From Aureimonas glaciei (GTDB taxonomy: Bacteria > Pseudomonadota > Alphaproteobacteria > Rhizobiales > Rhizobiaceae): 64,000 nt of DNA. The stretch spans positions 37,092 to 101,091 of the forward strand of contig NZ_BMJJ01000010.1 of the NCBI RefSeq assembly GCF_014643375.1. The letters run 5' to 3'. The notes below the pieces were generated by a model. It did no database searches. It was not told where the DNA came from and worked only from the letters and a program-made list of their open reading frames with translations. The translations under genes and the position numbers were made by a program. Each line of letters begins with the position of its first letter. The stretch's first letter is position 1. Positions 14,765-23,652 of the stretch are shown piece after piece.

Positions 14765-16345
14765 ATGTTTGACTTCTTCTCCGCCCGCCGCCCCTCGACC
14801 TATGCGGGCCGTGCGATGATCGCGACATCCCATCCCCTGTCCACCGCGGCGGGGCTGGAAGTCCTGCAATCGGGCGGCAATGCCGTCGACGCGGCCCTTG
14901 CGGCCGTTTCGGTGCAATGCGTGGTCGATCCCCTGATGACCGGAATCGGCGGCGACTGCTTTGCGCTCTACGCGCCGAAGGGCGAGACGGTGAAGGCGCT
15001 GAACGGCTCCGGGCGGGCGCCCGCCGCCGCCACGGTCGCGGCGCTGAAGGCCGCGGGGCTCACCGACGAGATCCCGCAGACCAGCGCGCACGCCGTCACC
15101 GTGCCGGGCGCGATCTCGGCCTGGTGCCTTCTCCATGCCGACCATGGCTCGCGGCCGCTGGCCGAGCTGTTCCGCCGGGCGATCGGCTATGCGCGCGACG
15201 GCTATCCCGTCACGCCGCGCGTCGCCATGGACTGGGCGAACAATGCCGCCGTCATCGGCGGCGACGTCCACGCGGCGGCCGTTTTCCTGCCGGGCGGCGT
15301 TGCGCCCGCGCCGGGATCGCGGCACGCCCAGCCCTTGCTGGCCGAGCGGCTGGAAGAGATCGCCGCAAAGGGCGCGGCGGGCTTCTACGAGGGCGAGACC
15401 GCGGCGCGGATGGTCGGGCATCTCTCTTCGCTCGGCGGCCTTCATACTGTCGAGGATTTTGCCGAGGGCAAGACGGGCGCCCATTGGGTCGAGCCGGTCT
15501 CGGCTGATTATCGCGGCTTCGACGTCCACGAATGCCCGCCCAACGGCCAGGGCCTCGTCGCGCTGGTGATCCTGAAGATCATGGAGGGGTTCGACGTCGC
15601 CGCCATGGAGGAGGTCGACCGCCTGCACCTCCACGCCGAGGCGACCAAGCTCGGCTATCACCACCGCGACGCTCTCATCGCCGACCACGACCATTGCACG
15701 GGCGTCGCCGAGACGCTGTTGTCGGAGGAAGTCATCGCGGCGCTGCGGGCGCGGATCGACATGGCGCGCGCCAAGACCGCCGCGCTCTGGGACGAGCCCG
15801 AACACAAGGACACGATCTATCTCAGCGTCGTCGACGCGGCCGGCAACGCCCTGTCCTTCATCAATTCGATCTTCCACGGTTTCGGCTCGACCCGGCTGGA
15901 TCCCGCGACCGGCGTCCTCTTCCACAGCCGCGGCGCCTCGTTCCGGTTGATCGAGGGCCATCCCAACGCCATCGGCCCGCGCAAGCGCCCGATGCACACG
16001 ATCATTCCCGGCATGGTGACGAAGGATGGCCAAACGCTCATGCCTTTCGGCGTGATGGGCGGCCAGTACCAGGCGGCGGGACACGCGGCCTTCCTCTCGG
16101 CGGTGATCGACCGCGGCCTCGACCTGCAGGCGGCGATGGACGAGCCGCGCAGCTTTGCCACCGCCGGCGTCCTCGAAATCGAGCCCGGCATCGGCGAGGC
16201 GACGCGCGCCGAGCTCGCCCGCCGCGGTCATGTGCTGAAGGTCGTCACCAGCCCGATCGGTGGCAGCCAGGCGATCCGCATCGCCGACGGGATGCTCGAA
16301 GGCGGGTCGGACGGCCGCAAGGACGGCATGGCGCTGGGCTTCTGA
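14765..16345 (+). CDS. ggt: Gamma-glutamyltransferase family protein (526 aa)
   Basis: An N-terminal-nucleophile hydrolase that cleaves or transfers gamma-glutamyl groups. The large-subunit signature HPLSTAAGLEVLQSGGNAVD is near residue 22. The autoprocessing site is at residue 350 (KD-Thr-IYLSVVD), where the small subunit would begin with the catalytic Thr. GTT-type enzymes usually have a Thr-Thr-His here; the Ile-Tyr variant marks the GgtA/YwrD-like branch. No signal peptide is visible at this start, so it is probably cytoplasmic. It is the last gene of the peptide importer operon, implying breakdown of an imported gamma-glutamyl compound. Confidence 0.88.
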   Translation: MFDFFSARRPSTYAGRAMIATSHPLSTAAGLEVLQSGGNAVDAALAAVSVQCVVDPLMTGIGGDCFALYAPKGETVKALNGSGRAPAAATVAALKAAGLTDEIPQTSAHAVTVPGAISAWCLLHADHGSRPLAELFRRAIGYARDGYPVTPRVAMDWANNAAVIGGDVHAAAVFLPGGVAPAPGSRHAQPLLAERLEEIAAKGAAGFYEGETAARMVGHLSSLGGLHTVEDFAEGKTGAHWVEPVSADYRGFDVHECPPNGQGLVALVILKIMEGFDVAAMEEVDRLHLHAEATKLGYHHRDALIADHDHCTGVAETLLSEEVIAALRARIDMARAKTAALWDEPEHKDTIYLSVVDAAGNALSFINSIFHGFGSTRLDPATGVLFHSRGASFRLIEGHPNAIGPRKRPMHTIIPGMVTKDGQTLMPFGVMGGQYQAAGHAAFLSAVIDRGLDLQAAMDEPRSFATAGVLEIEPGIGEATRAELARRGHVLKVVTSPIGGSQAIRIADGMLEGGSDGRKDGMALGF

Positions 16346-16368
16346 TCGGCCGGCTGCGCGCCAACCTC

Positions 16369-16391
16369 GCGGGCGCGGTCACCGCGCCCGC
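16369..16391. terminator. Hairpin between convergent ggt and tauY
   Basis: GCGGGCGCGGT-C-ACCGCGCCCGC is a perfect 11-base inverted repeat in the 95 bases separating two convergent genes. It lacks a T run in either direction, so it would act as a bidirectional stall or RNA-end-stabilising hairpin rather than a classic intrinsic terminator. Confidence 0.5.
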
Positions 16392-16440
16392 CGGCCGGGC
16401 GCGACCTTCACGGCGATGCGGCCGTCCGGATCAGTTGCCG

Positions 16441-17829
16441 CTATGCTGCCTCGTCGCGCGCCTGATACCAGCGATAGAGTAGGCTCTGGCCGATGCGTCG
16501 GAACGGCGCGAAGGCGTGGCCGGGCAGGGGGCCCTGGAAAATGGGCAGAGCCTGGGCCGGCTGTCCGGCGACGAGGGCGGCGACGCGGCGGCCGGCCTGG
16601 GCCGAATAGGACACGCCGTTGCCGCCATAGCCGCCGGCATAGAACAGCCGCTCGCCGGCATCCGGCTGGACGATACGCGGCATCATGTCGTGGCTGACAT
16701 CGACCCAGCCCCACCAGGAATAGTCGAGCGCCACGCCCGCCAGCGCCGGGAACTTTTCGGCGATGCCGCGCTCCAGTAGCGCCAGGTGTTTCGGGTTCTC
16801 GGCATCGGCGCCGGCGATGGCGCTGCGCGAGCCGATCTGCAGCCGGTCGTCGGGCAGGAGGCGGTAGTAGAAGCGCAGCGTGCGCGTATCGGTCATCACC
16901 TGCCGGGCGCGAATTCCCGCCGCCTCGATCTCCGCCTTGGACAGGACCCGCGTCACCACCGAATTCGACAGGATCGGCATGATCCGGCTCTTCAGCGCCG
17001 GGTGCAGCTTTTGCCCGCCATAGCCGCCGGTCGCCAACACTACGGATTTCGCCCTCAGCGAGCCTTTCGGCGTCACCACGCGAAAATACTCGCCCTCCCT
17101 CGTGATCGAGGTCACCGGGCTGCCGGGATGGACTCTGGCGCCGAGCGAGCGGGCGAATTTCAGGTAGCCGAAGGCGAGCTTTCCCGCATGGATGCCGGTA
17201 CCGAGCGGCTCCAGATAAGCGCCCGCGGCGCCCTTTTCGCCGGTGAAGTCGCGGCGCAGCTCCTCCGGTCCTATGACCTTGATGCCGTAGCTGAAGACGC
17301 TGTTCGCGACCTCGGCCTCGGCCTTCAGCTTGTCGAAATAGCGCGGCCGATGCGCGATGTGGAGATGGCCGCCCGGCTGCGGGTCGCAGTCGATGCCGGC
17401 GACGAGATCGCTGAAGACCTCGAACCCCTCGACGATCTCCCGGTGCAGCGCCTTGGCGGTATCGACGCCCCAGCGGGCGATCCACTGCGAGCGCGACAGC
17501 CGGCCGGACGCCGACTGGCCCTGGCCGCCATTGCGCGTGGAGCAGCCCCAGGCGACGCGGTTGGCCTCGACCACATGCGCCTTGATGCCGTGCTCGCGGG
17601 CGAGGAAGATCGCGGTGGCAAGGCCGGTATAGCCGGAGCCGACGACGACCACCTCCGCCTCGCCGTCGCCGGTGAACGGCCCGTCATCGGCCGGCGGGGC
17701 GCCGGCGGTGGCGATCCAGTAGGTCGGGGCATAGGCGCGGTTCTCGCCGGGCGTCGCCTCGCGCAGCGGATCGTAGCGCGGATCGTAGGGCAGGGAACCG
17801 GGGGTGGCGGCGGTCTCGTTGCGGGTCAT
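16441..17829 (-). CDS. tauY: Taurine dehydrogenase large subunit, FAD-dependent oxidoreductase (462 aa)
   Basis: A DadA/glycine-oxidase-type flavoprotein. The FAD-binding motif VVVGSGYTGLATAIFLA is near residue 60, followed by the glutamate of the second strand (VVEANRVAWGCSTRNGG). The C-terminal GGYGGNGVSYSAQAGRRVAALV contacts FAD. TauY oxidises taurine to sulfoacetaldehyde and ammonia with TauX. The assignment rests on the pairing with the 125-residue SnoaL-like gene 16 bases upstream and on divergence from tauABC. On sequence alone, PuuB-like gamma-glutamylputrescine oxidase would be the alternative. Confidence 0.8.
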   Translation of the reverse strand: MTRNETAATPGSLPYDPRYDPLREATPGENRAYAPTYWIATAGAPPADDGPFTGDGEAEVVVVGSGYTGLATAIFLAREHGIKAHVVEANRVAWGCSTRNGGQGQSASGRLSRSQWIARWGVDTAKALHREIVEGFEVFSDLVAGIDCDPQPGGHLHIAHRPRYFDKLKAEAEVANSVFSYGIKVIGPEELRRDFTGEKGAAGAYLEPLGTGIHAGKLAFGYLKFARSLGARVHPGSPVTSITREGEYFRVVTPKGSLRAKSVVLATGGYGGQKLHPALKSRIMPILSNSVVTRVLSKAEIEAAGIRARQVMTDTRTLRFYYRLLPDDRLQIGSRSAIAGADAENPKHLALLERGIAEKFPALAGVALDYSWWGWVDVSHDMMPRIVQPDAGERLFYAGGYGGNGVSYSAQAGRRVAALVAGQPAQALPIFQGPLPGHAFAPFRRIGQSLLYRWYQARDEAA

Positions 17830-17845
17830 CGGTCTTCCCTCGGGG

Positions 17846-18223
17846 TCAGGCCGCCGCGCTCTTGCGGAAGGCGCGCTTGGAGACGATGCGGTCGCCGCTG
17901 AAGCGGAAGAGGTCGAGCCCCTCGCGCTCGACCGCGACGCCGTCCTTGGTGCCGGTGAACAGCCACTCCGTCAGGGCGTGGTCGCCGTCGATGCTGTGGC
18001 GCACGACGGTCCAGCGCACGTCCGGCATGCCCGTCCAGACCGCGGTGAACGCAGCGCCCGTCGCCGCCTTGCCGGTGATGCGGGCGCCATACGGCTCAGG
18101 CCCGACGGCAGTCTCGAACACCACGTTGTCGTCGAAGCAGGCGAGCACCCCCTCCACATCATGCGCGTTGAACGCCTCGAACAGCGTGTCGAGGAGGGCC
18201 AGTCGAAATGTCGGGTCGGTCAT
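17846..18223 (-). CDS. tauX: Taurine dehydrogenase small subunit, SnoaL-like (125 aa)
   Basis: A small cone-shaped NTF2/SnoaL-fold protein. LLDTLFEAFNAHDVEGVLAC and the strand-rich second half (WTVVRHSIDGDHALTEWLFT) are typical. TauX of the taurine dehydrogenase is a small protein of this ketosteroid-isomerase-like class, and the gene order tauX-tauY is the expected one. ATG 18223 has a GAGGAGA ribosome-binding site; an in-frame start 75 bases upstream lacks one. Transcribed divergently from tauABC. Confidence 0.75.
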   Translation of the reverse strand: MTDPTFRLALLDTLFEAFNAHDVEGVLACFDDNVVFETAVGPEPYGARITGKAATGAAFTAVWTGMPDVRWTVVRHSIDGDHALTEWLFTGTKDGVAVEREGLDLFRFSGDRIVSKRAFRKSAAA

Positions 18224-18343
18224 GTCAGTCTCCTCGATGCTGTGGGCGGCACGATGCGCGCGCCGCGGACCGGGAGAGTAGAGCCAGATCGCGGGCACCC
18301 GTGGGCCAGTTTCGCGCAGTGGTGGACTGTGCCCATTTTCTCA

Positions 18344-18372
18344 TCATTGCATTTGAAACTGCCTTGCAATGA
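18344..18372. promoter_or_regulatory. Inverted repeat in the tauXY-tauABC control region
   Basis: TCATTGCA (18344-18351) and TGCAATGA (18365-18372) form a perfect 8-base inverted repeat with centres 21 bases apart, two helical turns, in the 266-base region between the divergent tauX and tauA genes. A dimeric regulator could contact both arms; TauR (23653) is the obvious candidate. Known TauR sites are described as direct repeats, so this could also be another regulator's site. Confidence 0.45.
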
Positions 18373-18489
18373 AGCCGATGGAGCCAGACGGGGCGTGAAA
18401 CGGCACCGGTCTGGTCCTTCCGGCACGGCGGTTGCAGGGGCTCTATGGACGGGATCCAACCGCCCCGACCCCCGCCACGGAGACCTTTC

Positions 18490-19485
18490 ATGCGCCAGAC
18501 CCTGACCCTCGCCGCCGCCCTCGGGGCCTTCGTCAGCTGGACGGCCCTCGCCGTCGCTGCCGACAAGGAAGTGACCTTCGCCTACCAGGACATGATGACC
18601 CCGATCCGGGTGATGATGGAGAGCGGCGCCTTGGAGAAGGAGACGGGCTACACCGTGAAGTGGGTGAAGTTCGGCGGCGGCGGCGACGTCATCCGCGCCA
18701 TGGCCTCGGGCGATATCGACATGGGCGAGGCCGGCTCCTCGCCGGTCGCCACCGCCGCCTCGCAGGGCCTGCCGCTGAAGCTTTTCTGGATCCTCGACGA
18801 CATCGCCAATGCCGAGCAGCTGGTCGTGCGCAACGATGCCGGCATCAAGACCATCGCCGATCTTAAGGGCAAGACCGTCGCCGTGCCCTTCGTCTCGACC
18901 GCGCACTACCAGCTGATCTATGCGCTGCAGGACGCCGGACTGTCGCCAAACGACGTCAAGATGCTGAACATGCGCCCGCCGGAAATCGCCGCCGCCTGGG
19001 AGCGCGGCGACGTCGACGCGACCTTCATCTGGGCCCCGGTGCTGACCGTCGCCAAGAAGAACGGCACCGTGCTGGTCAGCGCCGGCGACATCTCGGCCAA
19101 GGGCAAGCCGACCTTTGACGGGCTCGTCGTCACCGACGAATTCGCCGCCGACAACAAGGACTTCATGGTCAAGTTCGTGTCGCTTCTGGCCAAGGCCGAC
19201 GAGGCCTATCGCAAGGACGGCGCCGGCTGGGCCGAGGCCTCGCCCGAGGTCCAGGCCGTCGCCAAGTGGACGGGTGCCACGCCCGCGGACGTTCCGGCCG
19301 GCATGGCCGCCTATGTCTTCCCGACGCTCGCCGAGCAGGTTTCGCCGAAATGGCTGGGCGGCGGCGCGGCCGCGGCACTGAAGTCGACGTCGGAGTTTTT
19401 GATGGAGCAGGGCCGCGTCACCGAGCTGGCGCCGGACTACGCGGCCTTCGTCACCAAGGAGTTTGCCGAAGCAGCAGCGAAATAA
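18490..19485 (+). CDS. tauA: Taurine ABC transporter substrate-binding protein (331 aa)
   Basis: A periplasmic binding protein of the TauA/SsuA class. It has an N-terminal signal peptide ([20 protein letters not shown], cleavage near AVAADKE), the family pattern [24 protein letters not shown] near residue 60, and [16 protein letters not shown], which forms the ligand pocket. ATG 18490 gives the signal at the very N-terminus. First gene of tauABC, divergent from tauXY. Confidence 0.9.
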   Translation: MRQTLTLAAALGAFVSWTALAVAADKEVTFAYQDMMTPIRVMMESGALEKETGYTVKWVKFGGGGDVIRAMASGDIDMGEAGSSPVATAASQGLPLKLFWILDDIANAEQLVVRNDAGIKTIADLKGKTVAVPFVSTAHYQLIYALQDAGLSPNDVKMLNMRPPEIAAAWERGDVDATFIWAPVLTVAKKNGTVLVSAGDISAKGKPTFDGLVVTDEFAADNKDFMVKFVSLLAKADEAYRKDGAGWAEASPEVQAVAKWTGATPADVPAGMAAYVFPTLAEQVSPKWLGGGAAAALKSTSEFLMEQGRVTELAPDYAAFVTKEFAEAAAK

Positions 19486-19573
19486 TCGGCGGATCAGGGC
19501 GCCGTCCGGCGCGTACGGGCGGCTCCGACCCGCGTCGATAAACCCGACGGGGCAGCGAGAGAGGACAAGCACC

Positions 19574-20359
19574 ATGCTGGAAATCAAGAATCTCAGCGTG
19601 CACTACGGCGAAGGCGAAAGCGGCACGGTGGCGCTGTCGCGCATCGATCTCGCGATCCGCTCGGGCGATTTCGTCGTCGCCCTCGGCGCTTCCGGCTGCG
19701 GGAAGACTACGCTCCTCTCGTGCATCGCCGGCTTCCTCGCGCCGACCTCGGGCGAGATCCTGCTCGACGGTGCGCCGGTCCGCGGGCCGGGCGCCGACCG
19801 CGGCGTGGTGTTCCAGAAGCACGCGCTGATGCCCTGGCTCTCGGTCGTCGACAATGTCGCCTTCGGCCTGCGCATGCAGGGCATGGCGAAGACCGAGCGC
19901 CGCGACAAGGCGCTGCATATGCTGCATCTCGTCGGCCTCTCCGAGTTCGCGGAAAAGCGCATCTACGAGCTTTCCGGCGGCATGCAGCAGCGCGTCGGCA
20001 TTGCCCGGGCGCTCGCCGCCGACCCGCGCATGCTCCTGATGGACGAGCCGCTCGGCGCGCTCGACGCCTTCACCCGCGAACAGGTGCAGGAGCTGATCCT
20101 CGACGTCTGGTCGGCGACCGGCAAGATGGCCTTCTTCATCACCCACGACGTCGAGGAGGCGATCTTTCTCGCCACCCGTCTCGTCATCATGAGCCCGCGG
20201 CCGGGCCGCATCCGCAAGGTGGTGCCGCTCGACTTCTGCCGCCGCTTCCTCGAGACGCGCAACGCCCGGGCGGTGAAATCCTCGCCCGACTTCATCGCCA
20301 TGCGCGAGGAAGTGCTCGACCAGATCCACCGCGACCAGCCCGTCCTCGAAGGGGCATGA
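19574..20359 (+). CDS. tauB: Taurine ABC transporter ATP-binding protein (261 aa)
   Basis: The importer ATPase, with Walker [14 protein letters not shown], signature [16 protein letters not shown] and Walker [14 protein letters not shown]. The segment [19 protein letters not shown] is typical of the nitrate/sulfonate/taurine family. ATG 19574 has a GAGGA ribosome-binding site. One base separates its stop from tauC. Confidence 0.92.
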   Translation: MLEIKNLSVHYGEGESGTVALSRIDLAIRSGDFVVALGASGCGKTTLLSCIAGFLAPTSGEILLDGAPVRGPGADRGVVFQKHALMPWLSVVDNVAFGLRMQGMAKTERRDKALHMLHLVGLSEFAEKRIYELSGGMQQRVGIARALAADPRMLLMDEPLGALDAFTREQVQELILDVWSATGKMAFFITHDVEEAIFLATRLVIMSPRPGRIRKVVPLDFCRRFLETRNARAVKSSPDFIAMREEVLDQIHRDQPVLEGA

Positions 20360-20360
20360 C

Positions 20361-21236
20361 ATGACCTATGCGAGCGACCCCGTGGCCAAGGCCCTTGACG
20401 ACGTTGCCCCGACGGCGACCGAGACGCCGCCGCCCAAGGCGGTGCCGGCGCGGCGCCGCCAACGTCTGGGCGAGCTGAACACCGGGTTGATCAGCACGCT
20501 GACGGTGCTGGCGATCCTCGCCCTCTGGGCGACGGTGACCCATCTCGGCCTGGTCAGGGGGCTGTTCCTGCCGAAGCTGGAGACGATCTTCACCGCCTTC
20601 CTCAACGCCGTCGACGGCAAGATGGACGGCGCGCCGCTCTCGGTGCACGTCCTCGCCAGCCTGCAGCGCGTCGTCGGCGCGTTTCTGCTGGCCGCCGTGA
20701 TCGGCATTCCCGCCGGCATCGCCATGGGCATGAACAAGGTGGCGCGCGGCATCATGGACCCGGTGGTCGAGTTCTACCGGCCGCTGCCGCCGCTGGCCTA
20801 TCTGCCGCTGGTGATCATCTGGTTCGGCATCGGCGAGACCTCGAAGATCCTCCTGATCTTCCTCGCCTGCTTCGCCCCGGTGGCACTGGCCGCCCGCTCC
20901 GGCGTCGCCTCGGCGTCCGCGGACCAGATCAATGCGGCGCGGGCGCTCGGCGCCAGCCGCTGGCAGGTGGTGCGCCATGTCGTGCTGCCGGCGGCGCTGC
21001 CGGAAATCCTCGTCGGCCTCAGGATCGGCATGGGCGTCGGCTGGACGACGCTGGTCGCCGCCGAAATGGTCGCCGCCACCGCCGGCATCGGCCAGATGGT
21101 GCTGAACGCCTCGAATTTCCTGCGCACCGACATCGTGATGATGGGCATTTTCGTCATCGGCTTCTTCGCCATCCTGTTCGAGTTCGGCATGCGCGGGCTG
21201 GAGCGCTGGCTGGTGCCCTGGAAGGGCAAGGTCTAG
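20361..21236 (+). CDS. tauC: Taurine ABC transporter permease (291 aa)
   Basis: An inner-membrane permease with about six helices after a Pro/Arg-rich cytoplasmic tail of about 45 residues. The EAA-type loop INAARALGASRWQVVRHVVL near residue 193 and the segment ALPEILVGLRIGMGVGWTTL match TauC/SsuC. Third gene of tauABC; the aldehyde dehydrogenase gene follows after 136 bases. Confidence 0.92.
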   Translation: MTYASDPVAKALDDVAPTATETPPPKAVPARRRQRLGELNTGLISTLTVLAILALWATVTHLGLVRGLFLPKLETIFTAFLNAVDGKMDGAPLSVHVLASLQRVVGAFLLAAVIGIPAGIAMGMNKVARGIMDPVVEFYRPLPPLAYLPLVIIWFGIGETSKILLIFLACFAPVALAARSGVASASADQINAARALGASRWQVVRHVVLPAALPEILVGLRIGMGVGWTTLVAAEMVAATAGIGQMVLNASNFLRTDIVMMGIFVIGFFAILFEFGMRGLERWLVPWKGKV

Positions 21237-21372
21237 GCGCCGAGGACCCCGACCCCGGACCGCACCGCCACGATGTAGCAGAACCAGAGAATGACAGACC
21301 CGCCAGGCCGGCCCCGCTCGGCCACTGGCTGCGCCGCAATCCGGCGCGCATACCCACCCGACAGGATTTTCT

Positions 21373-22887
21373 ATGGACATGATGCCCGCCGCGCCCGTGC
21401 GCGACCGCCTTCCCGACGGCGCCCGCCTTCTGTTCGAGAGCGTCGAGGAGAGGCAGCTGATCGACGGGGCATTGGTCGCGAGCTGCGACCTCGGAACGCT
21501 CGATGTCCTCGATCCCTCCACCGGCGGCGTGCTCGGCCGGGCGCCCGCGGCGGGCGAGGCCGATGTCGCCGCGGCCGTCGCGGCCGCCGTCCGCGCCTTT
21601 CCCGCCTGGCGGGACACCGCTGCCCGCGCCCGCGGCAAGGCCGTCGCGGAGGGTGCAAGGCGGATCGAGGCGGAGATCGCCGATCTGGCGCCGCTGCTGG
21701 CGCTGGAGACCGGCAAGGCGATCCGCACGGAATGCCGGCCCGAGCTCGGCTCGGCCGTCGACATCCTGTCGATGTATGCCGGCCTTGCCGGCGAGCTGAA
21801 GGGCGAGACGGTGCCCTACGATCCCGGCATGCTCGCCTATACGCTGCGCGAGCCGCTCGGCGTCGTCGCCGCCATCCTGCCGTGGAACGTGCCGCTCGTC
21901 CTGATGATGCTGAAGATCGCGCCGGCCCTCGTCGCCGGCAACACGGTGGTGGTGAAGGCCTCGGAGGAGGCGCCCTTCGCCACCATCGCCGCCGCGAAAC
22001 TCCTTGCCGACGCCCTGCCGCCCGGCGTCCTCAACGTGATCTGCGGCACGGGCGCCGACTGCGGCGGGCCGCTGGTCCTGCATCCGCGTGTCGCCAAGGT
22101 GACCTTCACGGGCTCGCAGCCGGTCGGCGAAGCGATCCACGCCATGGCGGCGACGAAGCTGATGCCGGTCAGCCTCGAACTCGGCGGCAAGAGCCCGATG
22201 ATCGTCTTTGGCGATGCCGACCTCGACCGGGCCGTCGAAGGCGCCTTCGCCGGCATGCGCTTCACCCGCATGGGGCAGAGCTGCACCGCATCCAGCCGCA
22301 TCTATGTCCACCGCAGCCTCTACGACCGCTTCCTGGATGCTTTGGTCCTTCGCCTGGAGGCCATGGTCATCGGCGATCCCCTCGACGAGGCGACCGATGC
22401 CGGCGCCGTCGTCAATGTCCGGCAGAAGCAGAAGATCGAAGCCTTGTTGGCCGAAGGGGCGTCCGTAGACGGCGTCGAGTTGCGGACGGTCGGCCGGCTG
22501 CCGCAGGACTCTCTTCTGAAGGACGGCCTGTTCGTGCTGCCGGTGCTCTGCCTTGGCGCGACCGAGGACAATGTGCTGATGCGCGAGGAGATTTTTGGTC
22601 CCGTGACCTGTCTCGTGCCCTTCGACGACGACGCCGCCGTACTGCAAGCCGCCAACGACAGCGATTTCGGTCTCGCCGCCACGCTCTGGACGCGCGACCT
22701 GAAGCGCGGGCTGACGATGGCGCAGCGGATCGAGGCCGGCTTCATCCAGGTCAACCGGACGCTCACCATCCAGCCGAACCTCGCCTATGGCGGCTTCAAG
22801 AAGTCGGGCCTCGGCAAGGAGGCCTCGCTCGCCGCCATGCTGGAGCATTTCACCCGGGTAAAAACCATCGTCGTGGATCTCGGCTGA
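21373..22887 (+). CDS. safD: NAD(P)-dependent aldehyde dehydrogenase, probable sulfoacetaldehyde dehydrogenase (504 aa)
   Basis: A full-length aldehyde dehydrogenase: oxyanion Asn in PWNVPL, cofactor loop FTGSQPVGEAI, general-base Glu in LELGGKSP and catalytic Cys in GQSCTASSR. C-terminal KKSGLGKEASLAAMLEHFTR is normal. Placed between tauABC and a TauE/SafE-like exporter gene with a MocR regulator beyond, the best reading is SafD, which oxidises sulfoacetaldehyde to sulfoacetate when taurine serves as nitrogen source. Sequence alone cannot tell SafD from other betaine-aldehyde-like dehydrogenases; the context decides. Confidence 0.78.
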   Translation: MDMMPAAPVRDRLPDGARLLFESVEERQLIDGALVASCDLGTLDVLDPSTGGVLGRAPAAGEADVAAAVAAAVRAFPAWRDTAARARGKAVAEGARRIEAEIADLAPLLALETGKAIRTECRPELGSAVDILSMYAGLAGELKGETVPYDPGMLAYTLREPLGVVAAILPWNVPLVLMMLKIAPALVAGNTVVVKASEEAPFATIAAAKLLADALPPGVLNVICGTGADCGGPLVLHPRVAKVTFTGSQPVGEAIHAMAATKLMPVSLELGGKSPMIVFGDADLDRAVEGAFAGMRFTRMGQSCTASSRIYVHRSLYDRFLDALVLRLEAMVIGDPLDEATDAGAVVNVRQKQKIEALLAEGASVDGVELRTVGRLPQDSLLKDGLFVLPVLCLGATEDNVLMREEIFGPVTCLVPFDDDAAVLQAANDSDFGLAATLWTRDLKRGLTMAQRIEAGFIQVNRTLTIQPNLAYGGFKKSGLGKEASLAAMLEHFTRVKTIVVDLG

Positions 22888-22890
22888 GGC

Positions 22891-23649
22891 ATGGAGGCCC
22901 TGGCGAGCCTTTTCGACGGCCGGGTTTTCCTGCTGGTCGCGCTGGCGATCGCCGGCTCGGCGCTCCTGCGCGGCTTCACCGGTTTCGGCTTTGGCATCGC
23001 GGCGGTGCCGCTGATGAGCCTCGTGATGCCGCCGGCCGAGGCCGTGGTGGTGGCGGTCGGGCTGCAGTTCTTCGGCGGCCTGTCCGATGTCCGGCGGCTG
23101 CACGCACTCTGCGACTGGCCCTCGCTGCGCTGGCTGATGGCCGGTGCCGTCCTCGGCTCGCCGCTCGGCACGCTGGCGCTGGTGGCCGTGTCGCCGGCGA
23201 CGGCGCGCCTCCTGATCTCGGCCATCTGCCTTCTCGCCGTCGTGGCGCTAGGTCTCGGCCGGGTGTTCGCCCGCCCGCCGCGCGGCGCCGCGACCGCCTT
23301 GTTCGGGGTCGTTGCCGGCCTGTTCAACGGCCTCGCCGCGATGCCGGGACCGCCGGTCGTCGCCTATTACATGGCGAGCGCGCTTCCCTCGGCGGCGGCA
23401 CGCGCGTCGCTCGTCACCTTCTTCACCGCCACCGCGGCCGTCGCCTTGCTGACGACGGCCATCGCCGGGCTGTGGAGCCTGAAGACCGCCAGCCTCGTCG
23501 CGCTCGGCCTGCCTTTGATGCTGGCCGGGACCTGGGCGGGCGAGAGCGTCTTTCGCCGCAGCGGCGGCACGCACCACCGCATGGCCTCCCTGTCGGTGCT
23601 GGCGGCAATCGCCGTCCTCACGGGGGCGCAGGGCGTTCTCGGGCGCTGA
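22891..23649 (+). CDS. safE: TauE/SafE-family membrane exporter, probable sulfoacetate exporter (252 aa)
   Basis: A DUF81-type membrane protein with about seven or eight helices. The family-typical FTGFGFGIAAVPLMSLVMPP is at residue 27, and a second copy-like motif GLFNGLAAMPGPPVVAYYM is in the middle of the chain. It starts 3 bases after the dehydrogenase stop, so the two are co-translated. In SafD-SafE pairs the exporter removes sulfoacetate. Sulfite export (TauE) is the alternative, less likely since no sulfoacetaldehyde acetyltransferase gene (xsc) is present here. Confidence 0.78.
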   Translation: MEALASLFDGRVFLLVALAIAGSALLRGFTGFGFGIAAVPLMSLVMPPAEAVVVAVGLQFFGGLSDVRRLHALCDWPSLRWLMAGAVLGSPLGTLALVAVSPATARLLISAICLLAVVALGLGRVFARPPRGAATALFGVVAGLFNGLAAMPGPPVVAYYMASALPSAAARASLVTFFTATAAVALLTTAIAGLWSLKTASLVALGLPLMLAGTWAGESVFRRSGGTHHRMASLSVLAAIAVLTGAQGVLGR

Positions 23650-23652
23650 GGT

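Noticed and set aside
21373..23649. Xsc/Pta-type sulfoacetaldehyde dissimilation with sulfite export
   Set aside because: No thiamine-diphosphate-dependent Xsc or phosphate acetyltransferase gene is present in the window, and the aldehyde dehydrogenase fits the Saf route better.
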